From CAMDWQ01 sp964497635 (lineage in GTDB: Bacteria; Omnitrophota; Gorgyraeia; 2-02-FULL-51-18), in the NCBI GenBank assembly GCA_964497635.1, contig CAZCDB010000054.1:1-9042 (forward strand): a stretch of DNA of 9,042 nucleotides. The letters run 5' to 3'. This document shows positions 1-6,000 of the stretch, in pieces. A program made the translations under genes and the position numbers. The notes beneath the pieces were generated by a model. The model was not told the DNA's origin. It saw nothing but the letters and a program-made list of their open reading frames with translations, and searched no databases. Positions within the stretch are counted from its first letter, which is position 1; every line of letters starts with the position of its first letter.

Positions 1-12
1 GCGCGGCTGGCC
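1..12 (+). repeat. ARLA linker motif, copy 1
   Basis: Codons GCG CGG CTG GCC read Ala-Arg-Leu-Ala, in frame with the giant ORF and followed by R-S-E-E-F-D. The motif lies upstream of the first possible in-window start codon. It is the main reason to believe that coding extends beyond the left edge. Confidence 0.7.
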
Positions 13-3000
13 AGAAGTGAGGAATTTGATCAACTCTTGACCAGGCTTCTTGGCCAAGACAATAGAAAAAAAGTGTCAAATACCCAGCGCAGAAATTTAC
101 TGCAACTAGATCGATCGAAGGCGTCTTTTGAAAATGACGCCATAGATATTTTAAAATTCCGCCAAATTTCTAAAGAGGCCACAAAATCCATCCTTTCTTT
201 TCTTCGGGGGGAATCTGGGCTTCAAAAAGAGCCCTCGCTCATTCAAGAAGACTCGCTGATTGGTTCTTTGGCTAAACAGTTGGGTATCGAGATTTATGTG
301 CCACGGTCCGCTAGAACTGAAATGAGAACAAATGCTCTATGGCAATACACACTTGATGTGGATGACAACACAAGACGGATTATTCACGAAAATTTAATCC
401 CCGCGTATCGAGGGGGCCGGCCGGTGCCAGTGAAGATCACTTTTAGAGGAAATAATGCGGTCTACATTACCAGTGAAGGTCTTGGCTGGAAGGATCTGCC
501 CTTTGACGACAGAGAACAATATCAGGAAAATTTTTATCAGTTTGTTTATGAGGCAGCCATCCTTGAAAATAGATCAGAAGGCGAGGCACGTGACCACGCT
601 CAAAAAGAGGTCAAGAAAATAAAAAATTTTGATTTTGTAATCGGCCATTCATTGGAAGCTGGCCAGACTGAAAGATCAATCGAGTCCATCAAGGATTGGA
701 TTTTTGAACATACGCGGTCCGGTGACGAAAATACCCAATTTATTTTCAGAGGGACATTGAGCCCTGAGTTTAAAGGAGAGCAGATATCAAGCCGTACGAT
801 TCAAAGGAAATCGACTCGTTTTCAGAATGGATCGGAAAGTTTTCGGATTGTCACTCGCAAAATACCGCGCAGGATGTTGGTAAGAAAAGCTGGGCCGGGC
901 AAGACCTATTCAATCGTTGAGGAAAAATTAGCTCCCGGTAAAAATGGTTTTGTTGCGCGGGTGGATATCTATCTGGATAAAAAGGAGAATTCAGATATTA
1001 AGATAGGGCGGTTTTATGCCAATGTCGATGTGGATACCGAGAGCGTGATGAGTGATGTAGGTTATGTGGTCGATCCTAAGTGGCAAAATCTTGGGCTCAT
1101 GTCCGAGGTTCTCGCGCAGGACGCCTCACAATTTTTCCGACCGGGCATGGTTTTTGAGGGGGATGTGATTAACAAAGGAACTCTTGAGTATCTGGCCCAA
1201 GTTTTATCACAAGCCAATATTTCTGGAAAGGAGGCAGAGCTAAATCAGCTGAGACAGTTGCTGGCCAAAAATCCTTCAGAAGATATTTTAAAAGACATGA
1301 TTATCACCTTCATGGAACAAGGATATGTTTTCACCCCTGAAGATATTGCTAAAACACCTATCGGTATATTGGCGATTCGCGCAGGCCTGATCGATTCAAA
1401 GTTTGAAGTCGGCTCAATGACAGTGGAAAGATTCTCAAAACCAGTCCAAGCCATATTTTTTAGAGCCAAGGTTCCCGCCGCACGGTTGGCAAACGATAAA
1501 AAACTTAAAAAGGCTAGAGAGAAGAATCGGAAGATGGATAAAGCGTTTGATGCGCTCGACCTGGCTATTGAATATTCACGTCAGGTTCTGAATCGAGAGG
1601 TGCCGACGGATGAAAAATCTTTGCAAGGATTTGTCGCTGATTTGTCCGAGGCGATAGCTAGGTCCCATCAGGTTCCAGGAAAAGACCTAACAGACTCTGG
1701 AGTAGAACACCGGAGAAGTATTTTAGCCAATTTACATGCAAAGCTTGGCTCGGTTTTATTTAAGATCGGGCGTTACCAGTATGAAGCTGGTTCTTTTGAA
1801 GCCGCGGAAGAGTCGTATAGCCAATCAGTGAATCATTTTAACCAGTCCGTTGACCTTAGGAAACGCGCAGATTCTCTGGACGTGCCAAAAACACGATATT
1901 ATCTCTCACTTTCAGTCGCGGCTCGTGCGATCAATTTTTATGAAAAAGCCCTATCTCTAAAGGTTGATTTAAGTAGAACCAAGCTAAAATTTACAAAACC
2001 ATTTTATGAAGGCTATCTGACAACATCAACGGTTGATCATACAACGGATGAAGAAGTAGATTTAGCCATTCGCGACGGCGAAGCGGATGTGGCTTTGCTA
2101 CGGCAATTGATCACCAATGCCAAAGCACATTCAAAAAAAGGCGCGCGGTTGGCCGCTCCCATCGAACAGTTCAACAACACGAAGGATCTTTTTGAATCTT
2201 TAGATGTTTCTAACCTCGATACAGAAACCATCTTGGTAGATTGGGGTGGTGGTAAAAATTCTACATTTGCGAGAGAAATGGCAAAGCAATTTCCCGAAGC
2301 TTCTTTTTATAATCTGGAAACTGGCGGCCTTTGGAAGATCCAAGGCGGATCTTCTGTCCCGGATTCTTCGAGGCTGGATGGAAGGGTTCGTGTCTTATTT
2401 GTTAACGCGATGAACGCAGAAAATTTTGACCTATTTTTGGCCGATGCGATTCGGCTGACGAGTACGGGTTCATTGATTTTCATGCGTCCTCATAGCGCTA
2501 ATATCAATTTTTTTGAAGGAGGAGGCGGCGAACAAGCTCTTGAGCAATCTGGTTTTAAACGGGTTCAAAAGATCACGCAATTACCGTCAGACTATCCGTC
2601 GACGAGATATATCAGTCGTGAGCCACTTTTTGTATTTCGAAGAGAATCCACACCAGCTGAGGTTTTGGATATTCCAATTCCCGCACGGTTGGCAAATGAC
2701 CTGGATCTAAAAAAAATAGCGGAACAAACCCCCGGTTTGGTTTTGCCCCCAAAAACAATCTATAAACCGAATGCTGTTTTAAGCGAGTTACCTTTTACGG
2801 ATGCCCCGCATGTTGGCATTACATTTCTTGACGGTCATATCGGAGAATTTACCTTTGCCGAAGAAGGTGTAAAAACAGCTTTTTCTGACCCATCACAGCG
2901 GGCAAATTTCTTACTCATTCCAAGAATCAAAAGCAATCTTATTTTCCATGAGGGACGATTTTATACACGCACCGCGCTTTGGAAAGACAAGGGAACTTGG

Positions 3001-6000
3001 TTCTTCGGATATTTTTCGGAACCGGTTTTAATCGACAAGCTGTATGTATCAGAAGTGAAGTTTGAGTATGTTGAAAAACTAAGGGCTGCTGGTGCCATTA
3101 CGATTTCACCGGATGACGATAATTCACCTCTTCTCACCAAGCTGCAACAGCGCCATTTCCTGGAACAGGCTTCGTGGGCTCATCCCGAAGCTTTTCTAAG
3201 CTACCCCTATCTTGAACTGAAGCAGAACGAAGACCCGAAAGTTATTGCCGATAAGATCCATCAATTTTCAAAAGATCACCGGTTCTTTGTGCTTAAGCCG
3301 GTGAACGACAGTTTTGGTAATGGGGTGGCGCTCTATAATTTGGATCAGGTTCATGATATGAGTACTACACTACATGCCGCGGTCGAGCACGCTGTCGACC
3401 TTACGCACGCATCTGATGCTCTCATCGAGAAGGGGATCCGCTCGAAACCTTATTATAAAAATGAGGTGCTAAATGACTGGAATGTCCGAGTAGCTCTAGT
3501 GAAAGGCGAGGACGGTACTTATCGGTCGGATGTACGTAACATGGCTTATGTCCGGCGTCAGCCCATGGAAAAAGGTTTGCCGGTAAATTTTGCCAAAGGA
3601 GCCGAGCTGGATTGGCTCCGGGGTATTTTGGGCGCTGCCTTTGGCGATAAAAAAGAGGTTGTTTTTGATAAACTTCAAAATGCAGTGGACACTTTGGCCC
3701 TTGAATTGAATCGATTGGATCTTAAAAGCCCCATTCTTGGACTCGACGTTATTCTCGATGAGGAGGCCAATGTTTACGTAATCGAGATCAATGATGGCAG
3801 GCTAGATACTCTTTACGACATCGATGCTTATCACCGGGAGTGGGGAATAACCGATCCAAGAAAAGGGGCCCGTACGCTTGCGGCGTATTTGCGCCGCCAG
3901 GCTTTTCAGAACTATACTCCTCAAAAACCTAGAACCATTATTCTGCCGCAGGACTCTGATCATTTGCAGTGGCTGAATGATAATCTTGCTTTTATTTCGG
4001 GCTCAAGGCTAGCTGGTTCAACAAATCTACGCTTTCCCAACAGGCCAGTTGTCGGAATTTTGTCTCAGCACAGAAGCAAGGGCGAGCGGCTTCTCATCGA
4101 AGAAAGCCTTAAAGAGACTTTTGCGGTAAATTCGGAGCCGATTAATTTTATTTTAATTCCCGGTGGTGAAAATGATTTGGTTGTATCGGGAGACAAGTTC
4201 TACGCTAAAACCGGCGAGTGGCTGGAGTCGGACAAGCGTTGGGTTGAGCATACATTTGAAGAGCCTATTTTGATCGATTTGTTGTATGCCACAGATCCTG
4301 ATTCCAAAAAGGTTGCTTCTTTGAGGTTCTTGGGTGCCGAGTCTCCTGCGGCAGAGGACGATAAACTTTATCAGCGGTGGTTTCTGAAGCAGGCTTCCAA
4401 AGAGCATGGCAACGCTTTTCTAAGCTACCCCTATCTTGAATTAAAACAGGGAGAAGAGTTTAGGAGCCTTCTTGAAAAGATCCGCACGTTTTCATCTCGA
4501 AATCCTTTTTTTGTCATTAAGCCAGCTAACGGGGCGAAAGGCAACGGAGTGAAGCTCTACGACTTGAGCCAAACCACTGACACAACTACATTGCTAGAGG
4601 TCGCAGCTCTGCATGCGGAGGAACTCACACGCACCGTTGACGCTCTAATTGAAAAAGGTATTCGCCCGGCAGCTTATTATAAAAATAGTGTCTTAAATGA
4701 CTGGAATATCCGTGCGGCTTTAGTGAAAGGAGCGGATGGTCAATATCATTCCGACGTGCGTAATATGGCATACGTAAGACGTCAACCGATGGACAGGGGG
4801 ATAGCGGTGAATGTTTCAGGAGAAGCGGAGAGAGATTGGCTTGCGGGAACGTTAGGTGGCGCTTTCGGTGAGCAGAAAGAAGTGGTTTATACCAAGCTTC
4901 AAAAAGCCATCGATGAGCTTGCGATTGCTCTCAATACTTCGAATTTCGAAAGCCCGGTTATCGGCGTTGATCTGATCATTGATAAAGACGCAAATGTTTA
5001 TGTAATCGAGATTAATGATGGCTATGTGAATACCCTGCGGATCATAGAAGAAAACGCAAATTTTTTTGGGATACGAGATCCTCGCGCTGGAACCAGAGAT
5101 TTGTCTATATATCTTGCCAAAGAGGCGAAAAAAAAATATCTATCTAACAATCAAACCAATACTCCGAGAAAGATTTCAGCCGCACGGCTTGCCCTGAGCC
5201 TGTCGAAGGGGTTGGCGGTTTCCAAAATCCACCAGGCTTTTTTGGCGGGGAAAATGGTCTCCTATAGTGAGGCTGAAAGTCGTTTGAGTGATTTTGCTGC
5301 TTCTGTGTTACCTCCAGGAACAGAAAACGAGCTTGCCGAGCTAGTGGCGGCGGCAAAGACTCAATATCCAGATGATGTCGCCGGTTTTTGGGTGATGATT
5401 TATCCGGTGTTGAGATTTCTGGAGGGATCCGGTTATGGTTTGGAAGATACACGCTTTTATTTATCCGAAGAGGCGCGTATGGTCCAAGCTTTGTTGACGC
5501 GAGGCAATCAGCGGTGGAATAAACGACTTATTCTTGAGACAGTTTTTAAAGCCGCGATCAGCCAGGAACCCAAGCTAAGTTTATCTGCCAATATCAAGAC
5601 GATGAGAGAGCAAAATCTATCATCTGTCATTGGCGCAAAGCTTTACCAGGTTTATATGACTGTTTTGCAAGATCGGGGCAAGCATCCGGATAGGATTTTT
5701 GTCAATTGGCCAACAGTTCTTTCTAGGGCAGGTCTTGATCCATCGGAATATTACCAAAGGATTCCTCAAGGCCAAATAGGAAAGCTTTCAGAGCCCGAGG
5801 TAAAGGTATTTGAAATCTTGGAGGGTGAAGATGGATCTGTTGGAGTATTGGGTAATGAATTAAGTGTCTCTAGAATCTTGACGCGTGAATTGATCACAAA
5901 GCTTAAAGCTGCAAGACCGGATTTAAGAAGAATCGCTGTTCAGGGTTTGGCGATAAAAAATGGATCAGCGTTTTTAAGTGTAAGTCTTTTTGGCAATGAC

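Noticed and set aside
37..39. TTG as the true start of the giant ORF
   Set aside because: There is no well-spaced ribosome binding site, and the frame continues upstream with the same ARLA motif found at later module joints.
5266..5283. E-S-R-L-S-D and, near 2370, S-S-R-L-D-G as further linker copies
   Set aside because: Only R-L is shared. They lack the preceding G/P/A-A context and sit inside modules, not between them.
5144..5452. 102-codon minus-strand open frame containing S-T-G-S-G-Q-A
   Set aside because: That string is the antisense translation of the dispersed repeat at 5192-5210. The rest is Pro-rich shadow coding opposite the giant ORF.
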